DNA of 40,717 nucleotides from Candidatus Caenarcanales bacterium (lineage in GTDB: Bacteria > Cyanobacteriota > Vampirovibrionia > 2-02-FULL-35-15). Below, one piece after another: positions 8,604 to 16,833 of this stretch. The stretch lies in the NCBI GenBank assembly GCA_020050435.1, contig JAGVKQ010000010.1, positions 119,355 through 160,071 of the forward strand, in the 5' to 3' direction. Positions within the stretch are counted from its first letter, which is position 1; each line of letters opens with the position of its first letter. Both the position numbers and the translations under genes were made by a program. The notes beneath the pieces were generated by a model. The model searched no databases and had not been told where the DNA came from. It saw only the letters and a program-made list of their open reading frames with translations.

Positions 8604-8732
8604 TTACTTCCCACAGTTACATGGACTACATGCACAAGATGTTCCACATGGACAATTACCACTTTGTGCTAATGCAAAGCCCCCGACTAAGAGACTAATT
8701 CCAAATACTGCTGGTAGAATATATTTTTTCAT
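8604..8732 (-). CDS. Secreted metallothionein-like Cys peptide (42 aa)
   Basis: 42 codons, ATG 8732-8730, TAA 8606-8604, with a strong AGGAG 6-7 bp upstream. A signal peptide (1-22, ending FALA) precedes a mature peptide of about 20 residues: QSGNCPCGTSCACSPCNCGK. It has six cysteines, mostly in CxC pairs, and almost nothing else that could form a fold without metal. It is the first gene after the MerR-type promoter at 8784-8815 and is followed by a terminator. I infer a periplasmic metal-sequestering peptide induced by the MerR regulator. It belongs to no family I can name. Confidence 0.75.
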   Translation of the reverse strand: MKKYILPAVFGISLLVGGFALAQSGNCPCGTSCACSPCNCGK

Positions 8733-8783
8733 ATTGTTCTCCTTTTTATTTAGTTTATATCCTATTTATTAGGGTACAATTAT

Positions 8784-8815
8784 AATGTACACTCTAAAGT
8801 CTACTTGAGGGTCAA
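8784..8815 (-). promoter_or_regulatory. MerR-type operator/promoter for the leftward Cys-peptide transcript
   Basis: Read leftward: TTGACC (8815-8810), a 20-bp spacer, TACATT (8789-8784). The over-long spacer contains the dyad ACTCTAAAGT-CT-ACTTGAGGGT (8791-8812; 8 of 10 positions symmetrical), matching the ACYCTnnAGT half-site style of MerR/ZntR/CadR operators. A 19-20 bp spacer that only works when the DNA is twisted is the hallmark of MerR activation. A rightward TATAAT at 8781-8786 could drive merR itself across the same operator. Confidence 0.8.
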
Positions 8816-8833
8816 CAGGGATAACCCTAAAAA

Positions 8834-9271
8834 ATGGAAAATAGTCTTAAAGGTCTACTAAAAATTGGTGAAATAGCCAAAATTACAGGCATTGCCGTTA
8901 GTACATTAAGATACTATGAAGCAATTGGTCTCGTAAAACCCACAGATAAATCAAGTGCCAAATACAGATATTATAAAAAAGATGATGTTCAACTAATTGT
9001 TTTTGTTAAAAAAGCTCAAAATATTGGATTTAAATTGGATGAAATAAAACTTATTCTTTCTGAAAGAACCTCTGGCAAATCACCATGTCCAAAAGTTAGA
9101 GATTTAGCACAAACAAAAATTTTAGAGCTTAGAGAAAAAATTAAAGACCTGAAATTAATTGAAAGAGATTTAAAAAGATATATTTTAAACTGTTGCCACG
9201 AGGAAGATAGCAAGCCAGATGAAAACAATGTATGTAAAATGATTGATAAGGTGAAAGTTAAACGGTCTTAG
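8834..9271 (+). CDS. MerR-family metal-responsive activator (ZntR/CadR type)
   Basis: 145 residues. The winged-helix DNA-binding part is at 9-75 (KIGEIAKITGIAVSTLRYYE, IGLVKP), a dimerisation coiled coil at about 88-118, and a metal loop at 118-137. C85, C120, C121 and H122, with C134, follow the ZntR arrangement: 35 residues between the first Cys and the CC pair, as between C79 and C114/C115. This favours a divalent Zn/Cd/Pb sensor over CueR (copper) or Hg-type MerR. Divergent from the 42-aa Cys peptide, whose promoter has the matching operator. It would bind as a dimer and activate on metal binding. Confidence 0.9.
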   Translation: MENSLKGLLKIGEIAKITGIAVSTLRYYEAIGLVKPTDKSSAKYRYYKKDDVQLIVFVKKAQNIGFKLDEIKLILSERTSGKSPCPKVRDLAQTKILELREKIKDLKLIERDLKRYILNCCHEEDSKPDENNVCKMIDKVKVKRS

Positions 9272-9394
9272 CATATTGCTCCTTAAGCTGCTTCCAAGAA
9301 CTCACTAACTCTAAGTCGGCTAAAATCTACCCTTATAGTACTAAGAGCGTCAACCAGTGGGACTTGTTATTAAATAATTCTATTTATATAGAAG

Positions 9395-10495
9395 TTATTT
9401 GACTTTATCTAATTTCTCCTGCCTAGCTTGAACCAACTTTACCAAATCTTCTTCAGATTCAAGACCTCTTAGTCTTCCAGTAATTATTCCAAGTTTATAA
9501 TACATATAATCATCTATTAATTTCCAGTTTGTTTCTATTAAGGCTTTATTGATAGTTTTCTTTAATTTCATCTTTCTATCATGTTCATGAATACCACTGG
9601 TAGTATCTTGAACGGTAAATTCTATTTTTATATCTCTACTTATCTGAGGATTTTCTAGATTTAACTTTATAAATCCCTCTTTTTGTAAGGGCTTACTTAA
9701 AAGCTTTTCTATATCTGCAATGTTTAGCTTCTTAACTTTGGCTACTGAATCATATAAATCCTTTTGTTTTTCTCGCCCTTTTAGCTCCTTAATACAGTCA
9801 ACCGCATCGATTAATCTCCGCTTGCCATCAAGATATTTTTCTCCATCTTCTTTGGAAAGACAAAATTGTTTTTTAGCAGCAAGATAACCTTCATTATGGA
9901 TTTTTTCAGTTACCTCATCTAAATCTAAAATACTGCTTTCTGTAAACTCACAATCCGAGCATTTATACTTAGTGGTAATTTTATTTTTCTTTCGTGAATG
10001 AGCTGCTTTAGCTCTTTCTCCACATTTAGGGCATTCGCATATTGTCTTAAACTCTTCACCATTGTCATAGAAAGCTCTATTCTTGCAGCATTTATTACAG
10101 TGAAAGAAGAAAAGCACCCCTTCACCATTAATCCCATATAGATGCTTATCAGTATAGTTCATTGGTGAGCTGCATTTAGTGCATAAAACACTTTTAGATG
10201 GCAGTGCACTTCCTAGAAACTCATCTAGCCTTCTATCCTTATCCATCCATTCTTGAATAGTCTTAGCCTTGTTTGTATACCGTTCTCCACAAAAACAGTT
10301 AAGTGTAATTCCAACTATTTTCTGTAATTGTTCTATTTGGGCTTCTACAGAATATTTTGACTTTATTTCCTCTGTTAAAACAGCTCCTGAAAACTTTAGA
10401 ATTAGTCGGTAACATTCTTCAACAGTATATTGATCATATAAATCAATATAGTACTGCTCATCTTTTAAATTGTTATTTATTATTGTTTTCTGCAT
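9395..10495 (-). CDS. Zinc-ribbon protein of unknown function next to recombinase fragment
   Basis: 366 residues, not recognised as a named family. Three or four CxxC pairs are visible between residues about 85 and 185 (CFC; CTKC; HCNKC; CECPKC; YKCSDC), which look like consecutive zinc ribbons. They are preceded by a helical N-terminus and followed by a Lys/Glu-rich helical C-terminus. It begins inside the last 23 bp of the serine-recombinase-like gene, and no ribosome-binding site of its own is evident, so translation may be coupled. A DNA- or RNA-binding accessory protein of a mobile element is plausible but inferred only from the ribbons and the neighbour. Confidence 0.6.
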   Translation of the reverse strand: MQKTIINNNLKDEQYYIDLYDQYTVEECYRLILKFSGAVLTEEIKSKYSVEAQIEQLQKIVGITLNCFCGERYTNKAKTIQEWMDKDRRLDEFLGSALPSKSVLCTKCSSPMNYTDKHLYGINGEGVLFFFHCNKCCKNRAFYDNGEEFKTICECPKCGERAKAAHSRKKNKITTKYKCSDCEFTESSILDLDEVTEKIHNEGYLAAKKQFCLSKEDGEKYLDGKRRLIDAVDCIKELKGREKQKDLYDSVAKVKKLNIADIEKLLSKPLQKEGFIKLNLENPQISRDIKIEFTVQDTTSGIHEHDRKMKLKKTINKALIETNWKLIDDYMYYKLGIITGRLRGLESEEDLVKLVQARQEKLDKVK

Positions 10496-10847
10496 AAATT
10501 TTCATTGGTTGTAATAAGGGATTAAATTCCATACTAAGCTCTCTATCTTTTAAGGTATAGTTTTGACCTAGAGCCATAACCATTGCTCTTTTGGTTTTAG
10601 TGTCACCTTCTTGAAAGACCTTATGTGCATGCGTAGAAAATTTAAATGCTACTTCTGCAATAGTTCTCCAGTCCTGTACTCCAGGTTCAGGCTTTTTTAC
10701 TCTTTCCTTTAACAAGCTAATTTGTTTAAGGAGCGGAGTTCTAATAGCAGCATATTCTTCTTTTGTTAGTTTGCCAGCTAACCTCATATCAATTAATGTT
10801 TCCATTTGTTCTTTATAAGGAATTATTGTTTTTTCTTGTGTTTCCAT
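10473..10847 (-). CDS. C-terminal fragment of a large serine recombinase
   Basis: 124 residues. The helical segment at about 15-55 (MRLAGKLTKEEYAAIRTPLL) and the end (KRAMVMALGQNYTLKDRELS, then FNPLLQPM) match the C-terminal coiled coil and terminal segment of large serine recombinases, where ALGSNLxLKDxxLxI is a familiar motif. The catalytic serine domain and the recombinase domain are absent, and nothing upstream encodes them. It has an ATG preceded by AAAGGA, so it may be expressed. Either a decayed integrase remnant or a retained short protein; recombinase activity is impossible as it stands. Confidence 0.6.
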   Translation of the reverse strand: METQEKTIIPYKEQMETLIDMRLAGKLTKEEYAAIRTPLLKQISLLKERVKKPEPGVQDWRTIAEVAFKFSTHAHKVFQEGDTKTKRAMVMALGQNYTLKDRELSMEFNPLLQPMKIYAENNNK

Positions 10848-10953
10848 GAATACTGTTCCTTTCGATTAATGTAATATTGTTCATCTTTTAGGTGGTTGGT
10901 TGATTTTGTGTTATACATATTTGCTATAATTATTATAATTAAAAGGAGTAATT

Positions 10954-11310
10954 ATGAGTACTACTAACGAAACAATTCTTGATTTGGTAGATGAATATAA
11001 CGGATATAAAATCTATAAAAAAAGAGGTTTAGAGCCAGCAAGTGGTGAACAAACAAAAATATTTTTTAGAGCTCATAAAGGAGAAAATATACATAGATTC
11101 TTTGTAATTCTTCCTAATTTTTATGATAACTGGCTTGATGATAGCCTAGAAAGTAATTTGGGAGATGTTGGTATTAAAGCAATAAAGCTACAGTTAAAGA
11201 GAAATGATTTTAATAAAGACATTTACATAAAACCAGAAGACACCGAATCTTGTAAACTTATTACTCCTAGAGAATATATAGAATTACTTGATGCAGAATT
11301 GAGTTCTTAA
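10954..11310 (+). CDS. Unknown 118-aa protein
   Basis: 118 residues with no recognisable family. It has a mixed alpha/beta look, is acidic at both ends (NETILDLVDEYN; EYIELLDAELSS) and has no signal peptide or membrane segment. An AAAAGGAG sits 6 bp before the ATG, and a TATAAT lies at about 10922-10940. Coding is supported by the strong ribosome-binding site and normal composition. No functional link to neighbours is evident. Confidence 0.65.
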   Translation: MSTTNETILDLVDEYNGYKIYKKRGLEPASGEQTKIFFRAHKGENIHRFFVILPNFYDNWLDDSLESNLGDVGIKAIKLQLKRNDFNKDIYIKPEDTESCKLITPREYIELLDAELSS

Positions 11311-11407
11311 GAATTATTAATTAAACAGCTGTTTTTGCTAGATACTTTCCCTAATCAATCTAGAATCTCTGTTCTCTTATATTAAAAGCAAGTATATAAT
11401 TGTAAGT

Positions 11408-11785
11408 ATGTTAGCTTCAAGAAAAAATAGTAATTTAATTATTTTTTTGTTTATATTTTTAAGTTTATTTATAATGCCCTTAATGGCTAAAGATGAAGCG
11501 TACCAAAAAGGGAAATTACAGGACGTAGATTCAAAACAGTATTTAAGAGTTGTAGATGGTACTGGTAAAACATATGATGTCTATTTTTTGTCCATTAAAG
11601 TGGATGGTATTACCTATACAGGTTCATATAAACCTAGTTTATTACTTCGGAGAGAGCGTCCAACTGAATGGATTGTTGGTGATGCTGTTGATGTAAGGTT
11701 TAATGATAAAAAGACAAAGATGTATCTTAAAAAATCAAATGGTGGCGAATTAACAATTAAAATTACTAAAAAAGTTAGAAGTTAA
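11408..11785 (+). CDS. Small exported protein, unknown
   Basis: 125 residues. A basic start and a long hydrophobic stretch (about 10-27, ending PLMA) form a convincing signal peptide. The remainder (about 98 residues) is rich in beta-formers and Lys (YLRVVDGTGKTYDVYFLSIK; VGDAVDVRF), suggesting a small beta-sandwich or barrel in the periplasm or outside the cell. No Cys in the mature part and no catalytic motif seen. Not recognised. Confidence 0.65.
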   Translation: MLASRKNSNLIIFLFIFLSLFIMPLMAKDEAYQKGKLQDVDSKQYLRVVDGTGKTYDVYFLSIKVDGITYTGSYKPSLLLRRERPTEWIVGDAVDVRFNDKKTKMYLKKSNGGELTIKITKKVRS

Positions 11786-11977
11786 GAAGAAGTAACTTTT
11801 ATGGGTGCAGCTTATAATATAATTTACACTCTTATATACTGAGAGGTGTTTAATATTTACAGTTAAGATTTATTGCAATTTATTTAGCTTGAATCTTAGA
11901 AGTGACGTTAAAAATCGGCTATGAAAAATTAGAAAAATTCAAAAGTAAATATGTTTGGCAATTAAAAGGTAATAAAA

Positions 11978-12763
11978 TTGACTAGTATTAGAATTAAAAT
12001 AGGGATTCCTTTAATCATACTTCTTGTTTTATTAGGACTCGCAGATTTTTTTCACGACTCAGTTTTAGTCATACAAAAAGTACCAAATGATTACCTCCGA
12101 GGACTATTTACAGAAACAGTGGGTATAGCACTTACAGTATTTCTAGTTGATTATATATTTTCCCAACATGAGAACAAAGAAAAGAAAAAAAGGTCACTTG
12201 AAGCTCTTTCTAGAGCAAATATCTTATGTAGAGCCCACTTTGATAATTTTAAAAGATATTCTTACTATCTGACAACCCCCGATGATAAAAGGAAAAGCGG
12301 TGATGGTGCAAAGCTATTTAATAAAGAGTTTAAATTTCAAGATATGTACTCATTATTTGAACCATCCTTTACATCAATAGATGATTTACAAGAACCAATC
12401 GTATTTAAGTGTTTAAAATTGGTAAATAGTCTAAAAGATTCACTCGAAAAAGTATTATTGAATATTGACTTAACTGACTATCCTAAAATATCAACAATGT
12501 TTCTAGGAGCTGTCGATATAATTACTAAATCAAATGTTTATGATGGAATATATTTTGATTATAATGCAGTAGCAGGTAATCCTAAAGAACCAACTTCAAT
12601 AAGAGAGGTTATGAAAAAAGCAATTAAAGAATATAAAGGTGAGCCAAAAGCGGAATACAGTAATATGATAAATAAGTATGTTTTATTGTATTCCTTAATC
12701 AGAACCATTGGCTTTGTAGAAGAAAAATACACAAACGAGATAAAATCCCTTCTAAAACCATAA
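11978..12763 (+). CDS. Two-helix membrane protein with cytoplasmic helical domain, unknown
   Basis: 261 residues using TTG at 11978, with AAAGG about 8 bp upstream; no good ATG lies nearby. Two hydrophobic helices (about 7-23 and 44-62) are followed by a basic stretch (ENKEKKKRS) and a soluble helical domain of about 190 residues. The basic residues after helix 2 place this domain in the cytoplasm. A two-helix anchor plus soluble domain is common among membrane effectors of defence systems, but no diagnostic motif is present. The intrinsic terminator at 12908-12935 is the first one downstream. Confidence 0.6.
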   Translation: MTSIRIKIGIPLIILLVLLGLADFFHDSVLVIQKVPNDYLRGLFTETVGIALTVFLVDYIFSQHENKEKKKRSLEALSRANILCRAHFDNFKRYSYYLTTPDDKRKSGDGAKLFNKEFKFQDMYSLFEPSFTSIDDLQEPIVFKCLKLVNSLKDSLEKVLLNIDLTDYPKISTMFLGAVDIITKSNVYDGIYFDYNAVAGNPKEPTSIREVMKKAIKEYKGEPKAEYSNMINKYVLLYSLIRTIGFVEEKYTNEIKSLLKP

Positions 12764-12818
12764 TAGTACAGTTTAAATCAAATCAATATTAAATATCATT
12801 AACTTATATCTTATGTCC

Positions 12819-12936
12819 AGCAAACCTAACATCCTTAATGACTTCCGTCCAAGTGGGTAGTGTCCCTCCGCAATAACACCGCAATGGACGTGAAAGTAAA
12901 ATGAATTAGCCCCAGAAATGGGGCTTTTTTTATTTT
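12819..12936. repeat. Intergenic repeat A (left half L1, right half R1)
   Basis: The left part, 12819-12873, matches repeat B (18327-18381) over 55 bp with one difference. The right part, from the core CTCCGCAA (12866-12873) through the terminator, matches repeat C (about 22659-22720) nearly base for base. CGTCC (12846-12850) can pair with GGACG (12886-12890) across a 35-nt loop, as in repeat C. It lies directly 3' of the leftward AAA+ gene. Confidence 0.85.
12908..12935 (+). terminator. Intrinsic terminator in repeat A
   Basis: AGCCCC (12908-12913), loop AGAAAT, GGGGCT (12920-12925), then a seven-T run and more T. It works rightward and could end the transcript of the 261-aa membrane gene or an RNA from repeat A. 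Confidence 0.85.
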
Positions 12937-12964
12937 CTAATAAACCAAATCCGACACCGTGCCA

Positions 12965-15646
12965 TTAACTTGTTCTTTTTAGAGCAGTTATTATATTTTC
13001 AGTAGTTAACTGAGTCGGAGCATATTCTCTTATTCTTCTAGAAATTTCTGCAGCAGTAATCTCTTCTGCATGCTGAGCGATAGCGTCAAAATCTAAAGGA
13101 GTGGATATGGACTTAGCTTCATCTATATCTACTAATGTTGTTACTATGCTTGAAATGATTCTTACCAATCTAGGATTCTTTTGTTGAACGAATCGAGGCA
13201 TGCTGGATGATAATTCTGCTTTTATTGAATCAAAACTAATTACATGTTCTGGACGGTTCGATGCTATAGAAATTGCTCTGTCTATTGTTGCTGGAGTATA
13301 TAGACCTAGAAGCTCTCCAGCTTCAGTCATATTTATCTCTTCGACTAATCTTCCTGATTGTATTAAAGGTTGAAGGAAGAATTCTGCTAGTGCATCTGCT
13401 TGATGGTTTGTATATTTTCTATGAAATGAGAAGTCTACAAAGTCAATTCTTTTTTCCCTAAATGTAGCAGCACTAATATGTTTGCATAGTTCTAGTTTAG
13501 CTTTTGCAGAATTACCGTCCTTATCAATTGAATCTAAATCTAAATCAGAAGAACGAGGGGCATTAGTGGTCATAAGAATAGCTACTGTTGAGGATTGATT
13601 GACACCATTTCTAAGGTTTTGAATACGGGTAAGGAATAGACTGGTGAGGGCTTCTTGTTCTGGGGTAACTTCACCCTGCGAGTGTTCATCTACTCTTCTT
13701 GGTTTTAAGTATGCTTCTATTTCATCAAGGAGTAAAACACATGGTGATTGTGACTGAACCATGTCAAAATATGTGGCTACTGGAATATTCTGACCTTCAT
13801 GCTCAATATAAAAGTTCACTCCACTGCGAACTATTTTATCGGGGCTTAAAGTAAATAGAGGAAGTCCCATTTGATTAGCAACGATTGTAGCGAGTAAAGA
13901 TTTTCCAGTGCCCATAGGACCTGAAAGTAAGTATCCACTATCGTATGAATCACGTTTTTCATATAAGTTAGCTACTACTGTTTTTAATATGCGGTCTCTG
14001 TGTTCGAATAGATCTACATAACCACCATTAGTAAAACACCTAGTTAAAGAGTGATTTAGTGTTAATGCTTGTCCTAGTACGGAAGACTCATGAGGATTTA
14101 AAAAGAAGTCAAGGTTTCTGGCAGTTGCTGGAAATGAATCCACATCATGAATTAATAGCTTGGTTATGGTTGTTAAATATTCTCTAACAGCCGGGGATAA
14201 AAAAGTGACAAGTGGCAACTCCGCTCTTCCTGCAACTTTTACAGGTCTATTTAATTCTTGATTTAAATATCTAAGAAAATATAAACCCTTGTGCGAATTG
14301 TCTTGTGTAAGTTTTTCTCCGACTGTATTTGACTCAAGTTTTATAAGACCAAGGATTTCAATTATCCTTTCATTTAAGGATGCTTCATCTGGGAAATTAC
14401 TTGTACGATGAAAGTTGTTAAATAAACTTATGCTGTCTTTTTGAACTTGGTTAAATTGTGCAAATGCTAATTCCATTTCTCTACTAGGATAAGGCAAACT
14501 TCCTGCTCTAACAAAGTTCCCCCACCCGCAAAAATTTACACATTCTCTTTGATTTTTTTGATCTAGCTCTCTTTGTTGTTTTGCTTTTTCATTCCATAAA
14601 TGTCTTTCTATTCCAGTAGCTTTATCTAAAATCTCAAGTAATAAAGTACAACTAGCTTCTGAATATCTTTCTTTATCAGTTTGTCCTAAAGCTACTTCAT
14701 TAGTTAATGCATCTAAAAGACCTTTTCTAAATTGTTCAGACCTTGTTCTTTCACCTATGGGTACACTATCTATATGTGACTTTAAATATAAAGGATCATC
14801 GTCTCTAAATAGAATATGTAATAAGGTTTTATACATACCTACTCTATAAGCCCTACTTCTTTTATATGATGGAATACTACTGCCTTTAATTTTACCTGCT
14901 TCATCACCATTAGAAGTTACAGGGACTTTTTTATTTAGAATTAAAATCCTTCTTAGGCTATCTTGTGCTTGTTTGTTTAATGCTGGGAATTTTCCTTCAT
15001 GAGAATGTTCAAGAACACTTGCACACATATCATATGCTGTGCTGCATTCATACCAGCCTCTTTCTGCGGTAAGATCTACTACCTCCCCAAAAGCTTTATT
15101 TAACCTTGTTCTATCCCACATTGTGGGAAGATTGATTATTAGATAGGCTCTATCAGCAAGTAGCCTTGTTTTATTCCATATAGGGTTTTGATCTTGCCAG
15201 CCGTGAGTAACGGTAGAATCTAAGACTATCTTACTAGTTGATAATCTGTCATCTATGCTATATAGCTCTTCTAGTAAAGTAGCTTGTGCGGAAATAACAT
15301 TTTCACTATCATTGAAAGCTCCTCCACTTAGTTCTGTAGATTTTACAAGAGATAAAGAAAATATGGTCTCAACTTTACAGATTACTTCATGTTGGTTTTT
15401 TACTGTTATTTGAGAAGCATTATTAGAATCTATATCTTTAATTACTGCAGTTTTCAACATTCTAATAGCGGCACTTCTAATCTCTTCATCTGAATGAGAC
15501 AGATTTTGGATAGTTGAAGTATCTACTCCAGAAACAACGGATCCATTAACAAGCCCAGAGACTTTTTCACCTACAGCACCTACAGTCTTGGCTGTACCGA
15601 TTTTTATTAAGGTAGTTGCTATGGTTGAGATTGGATCAATAGACAT
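12965..15646 (-). CDS. Large AAA+ ATPase (893 aa), catalytically intact member of a local family
   Basis: 893 residues. About 560 residues of mostly helical, unrecognised sequence precede one AAA+ module. Walker A GPMGTGKS is at 576-583, Walker B VLLLDE at 637-642, sensor-1 Asn near 695 (MTTN), and a candidate arginine-finger region FREKRI follows. The C-terminus TQLTTENIITAL resembles the final helix of classical AAA proteins. The N-terminus (SIDPISTIATTLIKIGTAKT) is Ala/Thr/Val-rich, with no clear signal. Two nearby genes (15821-16702 and 22982-25378) are paralogues that lost the ATPase residues, and 22751-22829 is a remnant of another copy. Shared landmarks with the 798-aa paralogue include NLDFFLNP and ERHLWNE. 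An ATP-driven remodelling role is inferred; the substrate is unknown. Confidence 0.85.
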   Translation of the reverse strand: MSIDPISTIATTLIKIGTAKTVGAVGEKVSGLVNGSVVSGVDTSTIQNLSHSDEEIRSAAIRMLKTAVIKDIDSNNASQITVKNQHEVICKVETIFSLSLVKSTELSGGAFNDSENVISAQATLLEELYSIDDRLSTSKIVLDSTVTHGWQDQNPIWNKTRLLADRAYLIINLPTMWDRTRLNKAFGEVVDLTAERGWYECSTAYDMCASVLEHSHEGKFPALNKQAQDSLRRILILNKKVPVTSNGDEAGKIKGSSIPSYKRSRAYRVGMYKTLLHILFRDDDPLYLKSHIDSVPIGERTRSEQFRKGLLDALTNEVALGQTDKERYSEASCTLLLEILDKATGIERHLWNEKAKQQRELDQKNQRECVNFCGWGNFVRAGSLPYPSREMELAFAQFNQVQKDSISLFNNFHRTSNFPDEASLNERIIEILGLIKLESNTVGEKLTQDNSHKGLYFLRYLNQELNRPVKVAGRAELPLVTFLSPAVREYLTTITKLLIHDVDSFPATARNLDFFLNPHESSVLGQALTLNHSLTRCFTNGGYVDLFEHRDRILKTVVANLYEKRDSYDSGYLLSGPMGTGKSLLATIVANQMGLPLFTLSPDKIVRSGVNFYIEHEGQNIPVATYFDMVQSQSPCVLLLDEIEAYLKPRRVDEHSQGEVTPEQEALTSLFLTRIQNLRNGVNQSSTVAILMTTNAPRSSDLDLDSIDKDGNSAKAKLELCKHISAATFREKRIDFVDFSFHRKYTNHQADALAEFFLQPLIQSGRLVEEINMTEAGELLGLYTPATIDRAISIASNRPEHVISFDSIKAELSSSMPRFVQQKNPRLVRIISSIVTTLVDIDEAKSISTPLDFDAIAQHAEEITAAEISRRIREYAPTQLTTENIITALKRTS

Positions 15647-15653
15647 TATAAGA

Positions 15654-15681
15654 ATTATACAGAGTTAGGAAAAATAATCAA
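15654..15681 (-). promoter_or_regulatory. Promoter of the 893-aa AAA+ gene, leaderless
   Basis: Leftward TTGATT (15681-15676), 16-bp spacer, TATAAT (15659-15654). Only 7 bp separate the -10 box from the ATG at 15646, so transcription would begin at the start codon. No Shine-Dalgarno sequence could be transcribed from this promoter. Confidence 0.6.
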
Positions 15682-15820
15682 GAGGAGGATTATCAGTATC
15701 TTATCGTATAGATCAGATATAAAGCCTTTGATTAAATTAAGAGTCCTTAATTTACTTTTTATATTAGTAATGATATTATAAACAAACTATTTAACAATCT
15801 AATATTTAAGGAGTTTATAT

Positions 15821-16702
15821 ATGAGTTCAAGTATTCAAGCCATTAATCCTTTGGCTTCTTTTCCAAAGGCTAATCAATTAGTTTTAGATCATATTAACAA
15901 TCGAATTTTAAATGATTCAAGTAGTGATATAGGTCATGCAAGAAGGGAATCTGAAGGTGTTTTGATATCAGGTCCAAATCAAGCTGAGCTTAATTCTTAT
16001 GTTAATTGGGTTGCTAGTCAATTAACATTACCAATTTATGAGTTTAATCAAGAAAGCGTGTTAGATAATGATACAAATTTATTGTTGGCGCATGATGATA
16101 AAGAGCTTAGTATTTCAGAGGTTGTATCATTGCTTCAAGCAAGCGCTCCTTGTTTACTTTATTTAAATGGTGCCGAACAATTGTTACCTCCTCGAGAAAT
16201 AGATAAACATATTTATAGAATGAAGCCCACAACGAATAAAACGATAAATTTAGATGATGAAAAATTAAGTGCAGGTTTTAGAGGATTAATTAATGGAATT
16301 GGTACAAGTAAAGTAGCATTATTTGCTAGTACTAATATGCCAAAATATGTTAATCACTCGTCGATTGAAGATGATGGTAGCTCTTCGGAAGCTAACTACA
16401 ATCTCCACAGTCATTATGTGAGTTCAGGTGGTACAAGAATTGGTAGGATCAACCATAGTGTTTATTCATTTCATAAATTGCATGAGGAAAGCGTTTTTTC
16501 TAAAAGAAAAAAAGTTATTAACTCAGCTCTAATAATAGGATTGAGTATAGAAGATAAAAAAATTAGCGGAACTGTTGACTTGGAAGAATTAGAATTAAAA
16601 TCAACAAATTTGAGTGATAGAGAAGTGATGCAGATCTTGCAAAGAGTAGAAAACTTAACGCAGGAAAATATTATTGCTGCATTTGAAGGAGCAAAGAGTT
16701 AA
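15821..16702 (+). CDS. ATPase-dead short AAA+ paralogue (293 aa)
   Basis: 293 residues, with a good AAGGAG before the ATG. It corresponds to the AAA+ module of the 893-aa protein without its long N-terminal region. Walker A is replaced by GPNQAELN (51-58) and Walker B by LLYLNGAEQL, where N116 and G117 stand for the catalytic Asp-Glu. The stretch after Walker B, PPREIDKH (123-130), still matches KPRRVDEH of the active protein. The C-terminus ends LTQENIIAAFEGAKS. The clean frame and intact start argue for a maintained pseudo-ATPase rather than decay. It is divergent from the active AAA+ gene and separated by 174 bp, so they may act together, for example in a mixed ring; that is inference. Confidence 0.75.
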   Translation: MSSSIQAINPLASFPKANQLVLDHINNRILNDSSSDIGHARRESEGVLISGPNQAELNSYVNWVASQLTLPIYEFNQESVLDNDTNLLLAHDDKELSISEVVSLLQASAPCLLYLNGAEQLLPPREIDKHIYRMKPTTNKTINLDDEKLSAGFRGLINGIGTSKVALFASTNMPKYVNHSSIEDDGSSSEANYNLHSHYVSSGGTRIGRINHSVYSFHKLHEESVFSKRKKVINSALIIGLSIEDKKISGTVDLEELELKSTNLSDREVMQILQRVENLTQENIIAAFEGAKS

Positions 16703-16753
16703 GTTTGAGATTACGGTCCCTTTTTATTTCTTATCAAAATTCTATATTTATTG

Positions 16754-16830
16754 CACAAAACTTACGAAAAATGTAAGTTTTGTGTTAATCCTTCGAGATT
16801 TAGTGTATAATACTTACGTAAACTGTAAGT
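16754..16830 (+). promoter_or_regulatory. AbiEi operators and abiE promoter
   Basis: Two inverted repeats share the half-site ACTTAC/GTAAGT and both have 7-bp spacers. IR1 has perfect 12-bp arms (16754-16765 and 16773-16784); IR2 has 6-bp arms (16812-16817 and 16825-16830). Their centres are 52 bp apart, about five helical turns. A TATAAT at 16806-16811 abuts IR2. Two inverted repeats bound by AbiEi for negative autoregulation are known from the streptococcal AbiE system. Confidence 0.8.
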
Positions 16831-16833
16831 TCT

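Noticed and set aside
8557-8772. Rightward 71-aa frame
   Set aside because: Antisense to the 42-aa Cys peptide, which has a ribosome-binding site, signal peptide and terminator.
9272-9394. RNA gene or terminator between merR and the zinc-ribbon gene
   Set aside because: No stable hairpin with a T-run, no tRNA-like fold and no open frame of note was found.
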